A stretch of DNA of 64,000 bases, taken from positions 62,001 through 126,000 of the forward strand of contig NZ_BCTW01000015.1 of the NCBI RefSeq assembly GCF_001590965.1. Reading direction: 5' to 3'. This document shows, in pieces, positions 11,993 to 20,701 of this stretch (its first letter is position 1; each line of letters starts with the position of its first letter). The notes under the pieces are model-generated. The model saw nothing but the letters and a program-made list of their open reading frames with translations. It was not told the DNA's origin and searched no databases. The translations under genes and the position numbers were made by a program. This stretch comes from Novosphingobium lentum NBRC 107847. GTDB taxonomy: Bacteria > Pseudomonadota > Alphaproteobacteria > Sphingomonadales > Sphingomonadaceae.

Positions 11993-12078
11993 TTACGTCG
12001 TCCCGGGCTTGACCCGGGACCGCTGGCGGCCAGGCGCCAACTCGCCAGCGGTCCTGGATCAAGTCCGGGACGACGTAA
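11993..12078. repeat. Long imperfect palindrome, family B (possible bidirectional terminator)
   Basis: Arms 11993-12028 and 12043-12078 are inverted repeats matching at 33 of 36 positions around a 14-base loop. Each arm also contains a small internal palindrome (left TCCCGGGCTTGACCCGGGA). A single hairpin of the same kind occurs at 29510. The element starts 3 bases after the korB stop and its right arm contains the stop and final codons of the converging PAP2 gene. Confidence 0.85.
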
Positions 12079-12775
12079 CTTCCGCCACCACTTTCGCCGG
12101 GCGGTGAAGCGCCGCCGATGCCAGGAACGTCCAACCCGCGCCGCCCAGCCATCCGGCGGCCACGTCGCTGGGGAAGTGCACGCCCAGCCACACCCGGCTC
12201 ACGCCGATCAGCACCACCAGCACCGTGGCGCAGGCCACCAGCGTGACCCGCACCGACTGGCGCGGGCTGATCGCCGCAAACGCCAGCGCGATGGCGAGAT
12301 AGACCACCGCCGAATTGAAACTGTGCCCGCTGGGAAAGCTGAGCCCCGCCGCCTCGGTCAGGTGCGGGACGATCTGCGGACGCGCGCGGCCGACCAGTGC
12401 CTTGATCAGCGAATCGACGATCCAGCCACCGCCGATCGTACCCGCCAGCAGCACCGCCTCGCGGCGCAGGCGCAGGAACAGCAGCGCGACCAGCGCGGCG
12501 ATGGCGAACAGGTTGCGCAGCAGCACGCCGCCGAGCGCGGTCATGTCGCGCACGCCTTCCAGCAGCCACGGTGGCCCGCCGGGGCGCAAATCGTTGCCCG
12601 ATCGCCAGAACAGCAGTCCCGCGCTGTCGATCGCGCCGGTCCGGCCGGTCTGGACCATCGCCACGATCGCCGCGAAGCCGATCCAGCATACCGCGCTGGC
12701 GATCAGCGCATGACGCGGATCGATGCGGAACGTGCGCGCAGGAAGGGGGATGGCGGGAAGCGGAGAGGTTGTCAT
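12059..12775 (-). CDS. PAP2-family membrane phosphatase
   Basis: 238 residues from ATG 12775; an alternative ATG at 12838 would add 21 residues but would lie only 12 bases from the divergent photolyase start. Several membrane helices are evident. The three-part acid phosphatase signature is intact: KALVGRARP, PSGHSFNSA and SRVWLGVHFPSDVAAG. PAP2 enzymes dephosphorylate lipids such as phosphatidate or undecaprenyl pyrophosphate on the periplasmic face; the substrate here is unknown. The C-terminal residues and stop codon are encoded by the right arm of the palindrome at 12043-12078, so the tail has probably been replaced by repeat sequence. Confidence 0.85.
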   Translation of the reverse strand: MTTSPLPAIPLPARTFRIDPRHALIASAVCWIGFAAIVAMVQTGRTGAIDSAGLLFWRSGNDLRPGGPPWLLEGVRDMTALGGVLLRNLFAIAALVALLFLRLRREAVLLAGTIGGGWIVDSLIKALVGRARPQIVPHLTEAAGLSFPSGHSFNSAVVYLAIALAFAAISPRQSVRVTLVACATVLVVLIGVSRVWLGVHFPSDVAAGWLGGAGWTFLASAALHRPAKVVAEVTSSRT

Positions 12776-12782
12776 GCAAGGC

Positions 12783-12809
12783 GGAACCCTGCACGGGTCA
12801 GGCTGTTCC
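12783..12809. promoter_or_regulatory. Symmetric GGAAC-N17-GTTCC site, possible divergent ECF-sigma promoter
   Basis: GGAAC at 12783-12787 is followed after 17 bases by GTTCC at 12805-12809. Read on either strand, GGAAC followed 16 bases later by TGTT or GGTT matches the alphaproteobacterial general-stress sigma (EcfG) pattern GGAAC-N16/17-CGTT with one mismatch in the -10. It sits between the divergent PAP2 and photolyase genes, 42 bases before the photolyase start. On the minus strand the spacing to the PAP2 ATG at 12775 is very tight. This is a pattern match by eye only. Confidence 0.35.
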
Positions 12810-12850
12810 AGCAAGGACTGCGATGAAGGTTCAAGCATGACGGTTCACCA

Positions 12851-14239
12851 ATGATCGGCCCCCGCATCGTCTGGCTGCGCCGGGACTTGCGGCTGCGCGA
12901 CCAGCCCGCGCTCCACGCCGCCGCCGGTGAAGGGCCGGTGATACCGGTTTACGTACTCGACGATGCGCGGCCGGGCAGACACCGCATGGGCGGCGCCACG
13001 CGCTGGTGGCTTCACCATGCGCTGGCGGACTTGTCCGCAGAGCTGGCCGGGCACGGATCGCAGCTGGTGCTGCGGCAAGGCGACGCGGTGGCGCAGATCG
13101 CGCGGATCGCGCGCGAAATTGGCGCCTCAGCGGTCCACGCCATCCGCCATTACGAGCCGTGGTGGCGCGCGGCGGAATCCGAACTGGCCGATGTGCTTCC
13201 CCAAGGATGCGAGCTGGTGCTGCACGACGGCAACTATCTCGCGCCGCCGGGCAGCGTGACCACCGGTTCGGGCAGCGCCTACAAGATCTACACCCCGTTC
13301 ATGCGCGCGCTGATGGATACGCTGATCCCGTCCGATCCGCTGACCATGCCGAGCCTGCAGGAACCGGCGAAGTGGCCTGCCTCCGACACGCTCGACGCGT
13401 GGCGCCTCCTGCCCGAACGGCCCGATTGGGCAGCGGGCTTCGGCAAGGCATGGACCGTGGGAGAACAGGCTGCGCACGACCGGATCGAGCACTTCCTCGA
13501 TCACGTCGCGGCTTATGAAAAGGATCGCAATTTTCCCTCGATCGACGGATCATCGCGTCTTTCGCCGTTCTTGCACTTCGGTACGCTGTCTCCCCGGCAG
13601 GTGTGGCATGCGCTGTCGGGGCGGCGGGGCGAGGGCGCGGACAGCTTTCGCCGCGAGCTGGTGTGGCGCGATTTCGCGCAGAACCTGATCCTGGCCGAAC
13701 CGCGTTATGCCACGCACAGCTATCGCGCGGCGTTTCGCGAATTCCCGTGGCGCGATCCCCGGAGCAGCAAGGCAGCGCGGGCAGACCTGACGGCCTGGCA
13801 GCGCGGGCAGACAGGCTATCCCATCGTCGATGCCGGGATGCGCCAGCTGTGGACGACCGGGTGGATGCACAACCGCGTGCGGATGATCGCGGCCAGCTTT
13901 CTGATCAAGCACCTGCTGATCGACTGGCGTCACGGCGAGCGCTGGTTCTGGGATACGCTGGTCGATGCCGATTACGGCAACAACGCTGCCAACTGGCAGT
14001 GGGTTTCGGGCACGGGCGTGGATTCCAGCATGTTTCCGCGGATCATGGCGCCGCTGTCGCAATCGGATAAATTCGATGCAGCGGGGTACATTCGCGAATG
14101 GGTGCCAGAACTGGCACAGCTTCCCGCTGGCGAAATCCACGATCCGCTGTTTCCCGTTGCCGGTTATCCGGCCAAGCTTATCGGCCATCGCGAGGCGCGC
14201 GAGCGGGCGCTGGCGGCCTATGCCCGGATCAAGGCATGA
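12851..14239 (+). CDS. phrB: Deoxyribodipyrimidine photolyase (cryptochrome/photolyase family, class I type)
   Basis: 462 residues. The N-terminal antenna domain begins IVWLRRDLRLRDQPAL. The C-terminal FAD domain contains SRLSPFLHFGTLSPRQVW, GYPIVDAGMRQLWTTGWMHN and YGNNAANWQWVSGTG, which carry the flavin and lesion contacts and part of the tryptophan electron chain. The enzyme repairs cyclobutane pyrimidine dimers using blue light. cfa follows by 61 bases on the same strand; photolyase and cyclopropane synthase genes are often co-regulated in alphaproteobacteria under light or singlet-oxygen stress. A possible stress promoter lies at 12783. Confidence 0.93.
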   Translation: MIGPRIVWLRRDLRLRDQPALHAAAGEGPVIPVYVLDDARPGRHRMGGATRWWLHHALADLSAELAGHGSQLVLRQGDAVAQIARIAREIGASAVHAIRHYEPWWRAAESELADVLPQGCELVLHDGNYLAPPGSVTTGSGSAYKIYTPFMRALMDTLIPSDPLTMPSLQEPAKWPASDTLDAWRLLPERPDWAAGFGKAWTVGEQAAHDRIEHFLDHVAAYEKDRNFPSIDGSSRLSPFLHFGTLSPRQVWHALSGRRGEGADSFRRELVWRDFAQNLILAEPRYATHSYRAAFREFPWRDPRSSKAARADLTAWQRGQTGYPIVDAGMRQLWTTGWMHNRVRMIAASFLIKHLLIDWRHGERWFWDTLVDADYGNNAANWQWVSGTGVDSSMFPRIMAPLSQSDKFDAAGYIREWVPELAQLPAGEIHDPLFPVAGYPAKLIGHREARERALAAYARIKA

Positions 14240-14300
14240 TCGCACTTGCGCCATCACCAAGCGCATTGCCCAACGGCCTGCGCGAAGGCATAGCCGCGCG

Positions 14301-15572
14301 ATGAACGCACACACGCCAGTCCGCGGCGGGCACCTGGTGAAGGGCGCCAAAGTCATTGCCGCCGGCACCGGCTGGATCGGGCGCGTGTTGTCAGGCCCGT
14401 TCCAGCGGCTGGTCGACCGGATCGACGCGCGGCTCGAACATGGGTCGATGCAGGCCGCGTTGCCCGATGGATCGCATCGGATGCTCGGCGGGCGGGGCGA
14501 GGGGCCTGCCGCGATCATCGAGCTGCACGACTGGCGGGCGCTGGTGCGGCTGGCCACCGGCGGCTCGGTCGGCTGGTATCAGGCGTGGGAGGCGGGCGAG
14601 TGGTCCAGCCCCGATCCGGTGCAGATTTTCGCGCTGTTCATGCGCAATGCGGGCACGCTGGGCGATGTCGCGCGCGCCAAGGGTCCGTGGCGGCTGGCGG
14701 TGCGCCTGCTTCATCGTACACGCGCCAACAGCCGCCGCCGCGCCGCACTCAACATTTCGGCGCATTACGATCTCGGCAACGATTTCTATGCGGCGTGGCT
14801 CGACCCGACGATGAGCTATTCCAGCGCGTTGTGGGCGGGCATCGCGCCCGACGCGCCGCTGGCGGAGGCGCAGGCCAACAAGGTTGGTCGGCTGGCCGCA
14901 AGGCTGCAACTGCAACCCGAAGCCCGCGTGCTCGAAATCGGCTGCGGCTGGGGTTACCTGGCGACGCGCTTGGCGCAGGACTACGGCGCGCAGGTCACCG
15001 CGATCAGCCTGTCGGACGAGCAGCTGGACTGGGCGCGGCGGATGCAGTCGGCCGACGGCGGTCCGGTGATAGACTTCCGGCACCAGGATTATCGCGACGT
15101 GGTCGGGACATTCGATGCGATCGCCAGCGTTGAGATGGTCGAGGCGGTCGGGCGCGAATACTGGCCGGCGTTCGTCGATTGCGTGGCGCAGCGGTTGAAG
15201 CCCGGCGGACGCGCGGCGCTGCAGTTCATCTCGATCCGCGACGATCTGTTCGATGCCTATGCCGCGTCGGCGGACTTCATCCAGACATTCGTGTTTCCCG
15301 GCGGGATGCTGGTGCGCGACAGCGAATTGCGCAAGCTGGCCGCCGACTGCGGGCTGGACTGGCATGACCAGCACGACTTCGGTGCCGATTATGCCCGCAC
15401 GCTGGCGCAATGGCGCATCGCGTTCGATGCGGCGGTGGACGAGGGGCGACTGCCGGCGGGCTTCGACGCGCGCTTCGTGCGATTGTGGCAGTATTACCTG
15501 ATGTATTGCGAAGGCGGTTTCGCCGGCGGCGGAATCGACGTGAGCCAGGTGACGCTGGTGCGCCGGGGCTGA
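14301..15572 (+). CDS. cfa: Cyclopropane-fatty-acyl-phospholipid synthase
   Basis: 423 residues. The SAM-binding region is VLEIGCGWGYLATRLAQDYG, preceded by the family motif NISAHYDLGNDFYAAWLDPT and the SYSSALW substrate-loop. Further family residues include EMVEAVGREYWPAF and IQTFVFPGGML. The enzyme adds a methylene bridge to unsaturated acyl chains of membrane phospholipids, using S-adenosylmethionine, as a stress-hardening step. It follows phrB closely, and only 4 bases separate its stop from the stop of the convergent PilZ gene, so the two transcripts must overlap. Confidence 0.93.
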   Translation: MNAHTPVRGGHLVKGAKVIAAGTGWIGRVLSGPFQRLVDRIDARLEHGSMQAALPDGSHRMLGGRGEGPAAIIELHDWRALVRLATGGSVGWYQAWEAGEWSSPDPVQIFALFMRNAGTLGDVARAKGPWRLAVRLLHRTRANSRRRAALNISAHYDLGNDFYAAWLDPTMSYSSALWAGIAPDAPLAEAQANKVGRLAARLQLQPEARVLEIGCGWGYLATRLAQDYGAQVTAISLSDEQLDWARRMQSADGGPVIDFRHQDYRDVVGTFDAIASVEMVEAVGREYWPAFVDCVAQRLKPGGRAALQFISIRDDLFDAYAASADFIQTFVFPGGMLVRDSELRKLAADCGLDWHDQHDFGADYARTLAQWRIAFDAAVDEGRLPAGFDARFVRLWQYYLMYCEGGFAGGGIDVSQVTLVRRG

Positions 15573-15576
15573 GGGT

Positions 15577-15927
15577 TTACACCAGCCGGAACACACCGTT
15601 GCCGTGATACCGCTGCAGGATGTTGTCGTGCACGACCGGGCTGAGCAGGTTGGCGAACGCGCAGCCGACGATGCTGCCTTCCCACCACACCACTTCGGCC
15701 TGCAGCGCCTCCAGCCCGGGCAGCGTCAACCAGCACAGCGTCCCGGGATGCTGGCGCACCACCGCCGTTGCGGCAAATCCGGCCAGCGACAGATCCTGCA
15801 CGATCGTGGGAAAGCCGCGCGATCCGGTGGGGCGCAGCGCAGCGGGAATATGGACCGTGTTGCGCAGCGAACAGCGATCATCCAGCACCGTCGTGTCGCG
15901 GCGAAAGGTTTTGGTTATGTCTTCCAT
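15577..15927 (-). CDS. PilZ-domain protein (putative cyclic-di-GMP receptor)
   Basis: 116 residues from ATG 15927, which has an AGGA ribosome site 8 bases upstream; a GTG 6 bases earlier is too close to that site. The single domain carries QDLSLAGFA, the D-x-S-x2-G strand motif of PilZ, and an Arg pair near residue 10 (TFRRDTT) that could be the R-x3-R-like arm. This suggests binding of cyclic di-GMP, although the arginine motif is not canonical. No output domain is attached, so it probably acts on a partner protein. Confidence 0.75.
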   Translation of the reverse strand: MEDITKTFRRDTTVLDDRCSLRNTVHIPAALRPTGSRGFPTIVQDLSLAGFAATAVVRQHPGTLCWLTLPGLEALQAEVVWWEGSIVGCAFANLLSPVVHDNILQRYHGNGVFRLV

Positions 15928-16014
15928 GGGCACGGTCCTGCCGTTGGGGACATGGTACGTCCCGGGTTGCGCCCCTTTCGCAAAGTATAAGCGAACGCCG
16001 TTACCGGCGGTTTG

Positions 16015-16743
16015 CTAAGCCTGGTTAACCGTTTCGCGGTGTGGGGTGGCGAACCGTTCACCAAGCAGGGCGACAAGCCGGTCGGCCACCACTTCGGGCG
16101 GCTTCACGCTTTCGGGTGGCTCACCGGGATAGGCGCGAGCGCGCATCGCGGTGCGCGTCGCGCCGGGGTTGACGATGGCAACGCGGATCTTCGACACGTT
16201 CTGCACTTCCTGCGCATACGTATCGAGCAGCACCTCGAATGCCGCTTTCGACGCGGCATAGGCGCCCCAGTAGGCGCGCGGCGCGGTTGCCGCGGTGGAC
16301 GTCAGCCCGATCACGCGCGCATCGGCGCTACGCTTCAGCATCGCGTCGAAGTTGGCGATCAGCGCCTGGGTGGACAGCAGGTTGAGCGTGACGGTCTTGT
16401 TGAAATCGCGCGAATCGATCTGCCACACCGGGCCCAGTTGCGGAAACGCCGCCGCACCGATCACCATGATGTCGAGCGCCTGCCAGCGCCCCGAGATCGC
16501 CGCCGCCAGCCGGGCGATGCCTTCGGGCTCGGTCAGGTCGACAGGGGCGATCGTGGCATGGCCGCCGGCCGCGAAGATCGCTTCCTCGACGGCTTCCAGT
16601 TCCTTGACCGTGCGCGCGGTGAGCACGACATGCGCGCCCGCCGCCGCCAGCGCACGCGCGGTCGCCGCGCCGATTCCGCGACTGGCGCCGGTGACAAGCG
16701 CCAGCTGGCCGTCAAACGGCCGGGCGGCTGCGGTGCTGGCCAT
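16015..16743 (-). CDS. SDR-family NAD(P)-dependent oxidoreductase
   Basis: 242 residues. It has the TGASRGIGAATARAL cofactor loop (about residues 18-32), a Ser in GLTSTAA and a YAASKAA active site (Tyr-x3-Lys). The usual NAG motif is changed to GAAAF, as seen in some SDR subgroups. The substrate cannot be told. Its ATG overlaps the purF stop by one base (TAATG), so it is co-translated with purF, an arrangement I associate with sphingomonad genomes. Confidence 0.85.
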   Translation of the reverse strand: MASTAAARPFDGQLALVTGASRGIGAATARALAAAGAHVVLTARTVKELEAVEEAIFAAGGHATIAPVDLTEPEGIARLAAAISGRWQALDIMVIGAAAFPQLGPVWQIDSRDFNKTVTLNLLSTQALIANFDAMLKRSADARVIGLTSTAATAPRAYWGAYAASKAAFEVLLDTYAQEVQNVSKIRVAIVNPGATRTAMRARAYPGEPPESVKPPEVVADRLVALLGERFATPHRETVNQA

Positions 16744-18224
16744 TACGCGACCTTTTCGACGGGGAACGATAGCTGCGCGGGACTCTCGCGCTCACCCAGG
16801 TCGGTCAGCCGGGTGGGATATTCTCCGCTGAAGCACGCGTCGCAGTATTGCGGGCACGCCTTGTTGCGCTGTTGCTCGCCCACGGCGCGGTACAGGCCGT
16901 CGATCGAGACGAACGCGAGGCTGTCGGCCTGGATGAAATCGGCCATCGCCGCCACGTCCATCTGCGCGGCGAGCAGCTTGGACCGCTCGGGCGTGTCGAC
17001 ACCGTAGAAACAGCTGTGCTCGGTCGGCGGGCTGGCAATGCGCATGTGCACTTCGGACGCGCCGGCATCGCGCATCATCTGCACGATCTGCAAGCTGGTG
17101 GTGCCGCGCACGATCGAATCGTCGATCAGCACGATCTTCTTGCCCGCGACCAGCGCGCGGTTGGCGTTGTGCTTGCGCTTCACATCGGCATTGCGCGCGC
17201 CATCCGACGGCGTGATGAACGTGCGGCCGACATAGTGCGAACGGATGATGCCAAGTTCGAACGGGATGCCCGATTGCTGGGCGTAGCCGATCGCAGCGGG
17301 CACCCCGCTGTCGGGCACGGGGATCACCAGGTCTGCATCGGCAGGGCTTTCGATCGCCAGCTGCGCGCCGATCGCCTTGCGCACCCCGTATACCGAATGG
17401 CCGTTCAGCACCGAATCGGGGCGGCTGAAATAGACATGCTCGAAAATGCAGGGGCGCGCGGGCGTTTCGCCGAACGGACGGTGGCTGCGCACGTTGCCGT
17501 CGAGATCGACCTGCACCAGTTCGCCCGGCTCGACTTCGCGCAGATACGCGGCGCCGACGACGTCGAGTGCGACCGTTTCGCTGGCGAAGATCACGGTATC
17601 GCCGATCTTGCCCATCACCAGCGGGCGGATGCCCAGCGGATCACGGCAGGCGATCATGCCGTGGTTGGTCATGCAGATCAGCGAATAGGCGCCCTCGACC
17701 AGCCGCAGCGCATCGACGAAGCGGTCGAGCAGCGTGGGATAGCGGCTGGTGGCGACAAGGTGGATGATCACCTCGGTATCGGACGTCGACTGGAAGATCG
17801 CGCCCTTGCGCACCAGATCGCGCTTCAGATGCATTGCGTTGGAGATGTTGCCGTTGTGCGCGATGGCGAACCCGCCCGACGCCAGATCGGCGAACAGCGG
17901 CTGGACGTTGCGCAAGCCCGAACCACCGGTGGTCGAATAGCGGACATGGCCCGCCGCCATCATTCCCGGCAGTTCCGCCAGCGCGGACCCGGACGAGAAG
18001 TTGGCGGCGACATGGCCGATGCCGCGCCGCGAATAGAACTCCTGCCCGTCGAAACTGGTGATGCCGACGGCTTCCTGCCCGCGATGCTGGAGGGCATGGA
18101 GGCCGAGCGCGGTGATCGCCGCAGCGTCGCGCGCGCCGAGAATGCCGAAAATGCCGCATTCCTCACGCAGCTTGTCGTCATCGGCGTCCCACGGGGCAGC
18201 GTCGCGAAGGTCTGTGATGTTCAT
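16743..18224 (-). CDS. purF: Amidophosphoribosyltransferase
   Basis: 493 residues from ATG 18224 (an ATG at 18233 would add three). The first purine-specific step: PRPP plus glutamine to phosphoribosylamine. The N-terminal glutamine amidohydrolase nucleophile is Cys23 (EECGIFGI), which would be exposed after removal of a 22-residue propeptide. The PRPP loop reads VLIDDSIVRGTTS. C-terminal cysteines in KACPQYCDACFSGEYP fit the iron-sulfur type of PurF. The gene heads a two-gene unit with the downstream SDR. Confidence 0.96.
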   Translation of the reverse strand: MNITDLRDAAPWDADDDKLREECGIFGILGARDAAAITALGLHALQHRGQEAVGITSFDGQEFYSRRGIGHVAANFSSGSALAELPGMMAAGHVRYSTTGGSGLRNVQPLFADLASGGFAIAHNGNISNAMHLKRDLVRKGAIFQSTSDTEVIIHLVATSRYPTLLDRFVDALRLVEGAYSLICMTNHGMIACRDPLGIRPLVMGKIGDTVIFASETVALDVVGAAYLREVEPGELVQVDLDGNVRSHRPFGETPARPCIFEHVYFSRPDSVLNGHSVYGVRKAIGAQLAIESPADADLVIPVPDSGVPAAIGYAQQSGIPFELGIIRSHYVGRTFITPSDGARNADVKRKHNANRALVAGKKIVLIDDSIVRGTTSLQIVQMMRDAGASEVHMRIASPPTEHSCFYGVDTPERSKLLAAQMDVAAMADFIQADSLAFVSIDGLYRAVGEQQRNKACPQYCDACFSGEYPTRLTDLGERESPAQLSFPVEKVA

Positions 18225-18556
18225 GCGTCCCATGGACTCGCGAGGGCGTCAGGCGCCGGCCACTGATCCGCGCATGTGGCGACGTTTGCCGCTAAAGGCA
18301 AGCGTCACGAAACTGTCGCGGTCGCATCGACCCCGGTCCTGCGACCGGCCGCACGGACGGCCCGGTCCGGTGCGCGCATGCCCCGATCGCGCCAATGCTG
18401 TAAGGTGCGTGTCATGATGAGCGCAGAAACGTGGCCCGCGATGACGATGCCCGGCATTTCTGAGCCCGCCGTGCGGACCGGCACCGGCGAACCTGGCGCA
18501 TCTTTGCGTCAGGTCGAGATTGTCGGTCGCGTCGGCAACGGCTAGGCGCCAAGCCC
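18225..18556. other. 332-base divergent intergenic region
   Basis: This gap separates purF (minus) from the TonB-like gene (plus). It contains one small open frame with a good ribosome site (18414-18545, listed separately) and GC-rich palindromic stretches around 18330-18370. I see no tRNA-like cloverleaf and no convincing purine riboswitch. Confidence 0.5.
18414..18545 (+). CDS. Possible 43-residue small protein (unproven)
   Basis: Two adjacent ATG codons (18414, 18417) follow TAAGGTG at a spacing of 6 bases, a good ribosome site. The frame ends at TAG 18543-18545, 11 bases before the TonB-like gene. The peptide has no hydrophobic segment; it is rich in Gly, Pro and Thr and ends RQVEIVGRVGNG. 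It could be a leader peptide, a small protein or chance. I do not recognise it. Confidence 0.3.
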   Translation: MMSAETWPAMTMPGISEPAVRTGTGEPGASLRQVEIVGRVGNG

Positions 18557-19321
18557 ATGCCTGCCGTGGATCTCCTTTCGTCGCCGTCGCGCTACCGCGC
18601 CTCGACTCGCAGCCGGCCCGTGGCGATCGTGCTGTCGCTCGCGGTCATCGTGGTGATCGCGCTGACGATGCTTCAGCTTGGCGCGTTCAATCCGTTGATC
18701 GATCGCCCGGGCGGTGCGCTGGTCGCGATCACGCTGACGCCCGATTCGCCCAAGCACGCGCAGGAAAAGCAGATGAAGTCTGCCGCGGCTCCGGCTGCCG
18801 CCATCAAGGTCGCCGTGGTCCACCCCCCCCCAGCGCGGCCGCCGGCGATCAAGCTGCCGTCGAAGAACACCATCCCCGACGTCATCGCGCTGTCGCACGA
18901 CGAATTCGCCGCGTCGGACATTTCCAAGCTGGGCAACCACGGCGCGGGGTCGTCATCGAGCAGCGCGGGCAGCGGCGCCAAGGCTTATGGGCCGGGTCAG
19001 GGGCCGGGCGGCGCGCACCTGTATGCTGCGGAATGGTATCGCGAACCGACCGATGCCGAACTCCAGCCGTACATGCGCAACATGGGCGCGCCCGGCGACT
19101 GGGCGACGATCGCGTGCAAGACGATGGATCACTACCATGTCGAGAACTGCCAGTCGCTCGACGAATCGCCGCCGGGCTCGGGACTGGCGCGGGCGCTGCG
19201 GCTGGCGGCATGGCAGTTCCTGGTGCGCCCGCCGCGCGTCGATGGCAAACCGCTGATCGGCGAATGGGTGAGCATCCGTTTCAATTTCCGCCGCGAGGCT
19301 GCGCCCTCGGCGGGAGAATAG
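18557..19321 (+). CDS. TonB-like single-span envelope protein
   Basis: 254 residues. A short cytoplasmic tail is followed by one membrane helix (about residues 24-43), then a Pro/Ala-rich spacer (VVHPPPARPPAIKLP), a Ser/Gly-rich stretch and a C-terminal domain ending in GKPLIGEWVSIRFNF. That ending resembles the last strand of TonB C-terminal domains. Energy transducers of this type connect inner-membrane proton force to outer-membrane receptors. No exbB, exbD or receptor gene is adjacent, so the role is inferred from architecture only. A homopolymer run of eight C at about 18827 lies in the spacer and could be slippage-prone. Confidence 0.65.
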   Translation: MPAVDLLSSPSRYRASTRSRPVAIVLSLAVIVVIALTMLQLGAFNPLIDRPGGALVAITLTPDSPKHAQEKQMKSAAAPAAAIKVAVVHPPPARPPAIKLPSKNTIPDVIALSHDEFAASDISKLGNHGAGSSSSSAGSGAKAYGPGQGPGGAHLYAAEWYREPTDAELQPYMRNMGAPGDWATIACKTMDHYHVENCQSLDESPPGSGLARALRLAAWQFLVRPPRVDGKPLIGEWVSIRFNFRREAAPSAGE

Positions 19322-19459
19322 GCCACGTGCTGCTGCCTTGCGCAGCGGGGTGACGTCATGCCGCAACGCATCATGCCTCGCGACAGCCCCATTGCCCTCG
19401 TCCGGTTCTGCCCCTAAATCGCCCGCACCCTCCCATCGCCCTCCCGCCTGCGAGCACCA

Positions 19460-20701
19460 GTGATCCTGTCACCCTTCGAATGGACGATCGCCAAGCGGTA
19501 CATGCTGCCCGGCCGGGGCGAGGCGTTCATCGCGCTGGTCGCCGGCATCAGCCTGGCCGCCGTCATGCTCGGCGTAGCCGCGCTGGTCATCGTGATGAGC
19601 GTGATGAACGGCTTTCGCGCCGAACTGCTCGACAAGATCGTGGGGCTCAATGGCCACGCGATCATCCAGGCCTATGGCGGGCGGCTCGATGACTGGCAGG
19701 ACATCCTGAAGCGCGTGCGCGCGACGCCGGGCGTCACCCGCGCCTCGCCGCTGATCGAACAGCCGCTGCTCGCCAACTTCAACGGCCGGGTCGAAGCGAT
19801 TCTGGTGCGCGGCAACACACCCGACGATCTCAAGCGGCTGGAAGCCAAGCGCACGGCCGGATCGTTCGCCACGCTGCAGCCGGGCACCGGCACGGTCGCG
19901 ATCGGATCGCGGCTGGCCGAAAACCTTGGCGCGCGGATCGGCGACACGATCACCGTGATCAACCCGCAGGGCCGCTCCACCCCGTTCGGCACGGTCCCGC
20001 GCGAGATCGGCTACAAGATCGGCGCGATCTTCGAGATCGGGGTTTACGACTACGACCAGGCTTACGTGGTGATGCCGATCCCCGATGCGCAGACGCTGCT
20101 GCTGACCGGCGATTCCATCGGTATGATCGAGGTGACCACCACCGATCCCGATTCGGTCAGCGAAACGCTTGCCCCCTTGCGCGAACAGCTGGCGGGCCGC
20201 GCGGTGGTGACCGACTGGAAGACCATCAACGCCTCGCTGTTCGAGGCGCTGGCGGTGGAGCGCGTGGCGATGTTCGTGGTGCTGTCGATCATCGTGCTGG
20301 TGGCGGTGTTCAACATCCTGTCGTCGCTGATCATGCTGGTCCGCGCCAAGACCCGCGACATCGCGATCCTGCGCACGATGGGGGCGACGCGGCGCTCGCT
20401 GCTTAAGATTTTCGTGACGATCGGCTTCGTGATCGGCGCGCTGGGCACGCTGGTGGGGCTGTTGCTCGGCTTTGTGTTCCTGTTCTTCCGCCAGCCGATC
20501 GTCCACGCGGTGGAGATCGTGACCGGGCAGAACCTGTGGGACCCGTCGATCCGCTTCCTCACCGAACTGCCCAGCCGCAGCGATCCGGTGGAGATCACCA
20601 CGATCTGCATCATGGCGCTGGTGCTGAGCTTCCTGGCCACGCTGTATCCGGCGATGAAGGCGGCGGGCACCGATCCGGTACAGGTGTTGCGCTATGAGTG
20701 A
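19460..20701 (+). CDS. lolC: Lipoprotein-releasing ABC transporter permease (LolC/LolE or LolF type)
   Basis: 413 residues beginning with [22 protein letters not shown] is the typical LolC/E opening. One N-terminal helix (about residues 25-47) is followed by a large periplasmic domain (about 48-270) and three C-terminal helices (about 275-400), with a FtsX-type core around [20 protein letters not shown]. Lol complexes extract mature lipoproteins from the inner membrane for transfer to LolA. Only one permease gene is present, followed by the ATPase; this fits a homodimeric LolF-type permease, common outside enterobacteria, but a second permease elsewhere cannot be excluded. The ATPase gene overlaps by 8 bases. 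Confidence 0.9.
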   Translation: MILSPFEWTIAKRYMLPGRGEAFIALVAGISLAAVMLGVAALVIVMSVMNGFRAELLDKIVGLNGHAIIQAYGGRLDDWQDILKRVRATPGVTRASPLIEQPLLANFNGRVEAILVRGNTPDDLKRLEAKRTAGSFATLQPGTGTVAIGSRLAENLGARIGDTITVINPQGRSTPFGTVPREIGYKIGAIFEIGVYDYDQAYVVMPIPDAQTLLLTGDSIGMIEVTTTDPDSVSETLAPLREQLAGRAVVTDWKTINASLFEALAVERVAMFVVLSIIVLVAVFNILSSLIMLVRAKTRDIAILRTMGATRRSLLKIFVTIGFVIGALGTLVGLLLGFVFLFFRQPIVHAVEIVTGQNLWDPSIRFLTELPSRSDPVEITTICIMALVLSFLATLYPAMKAAGTDPVQVLRYE

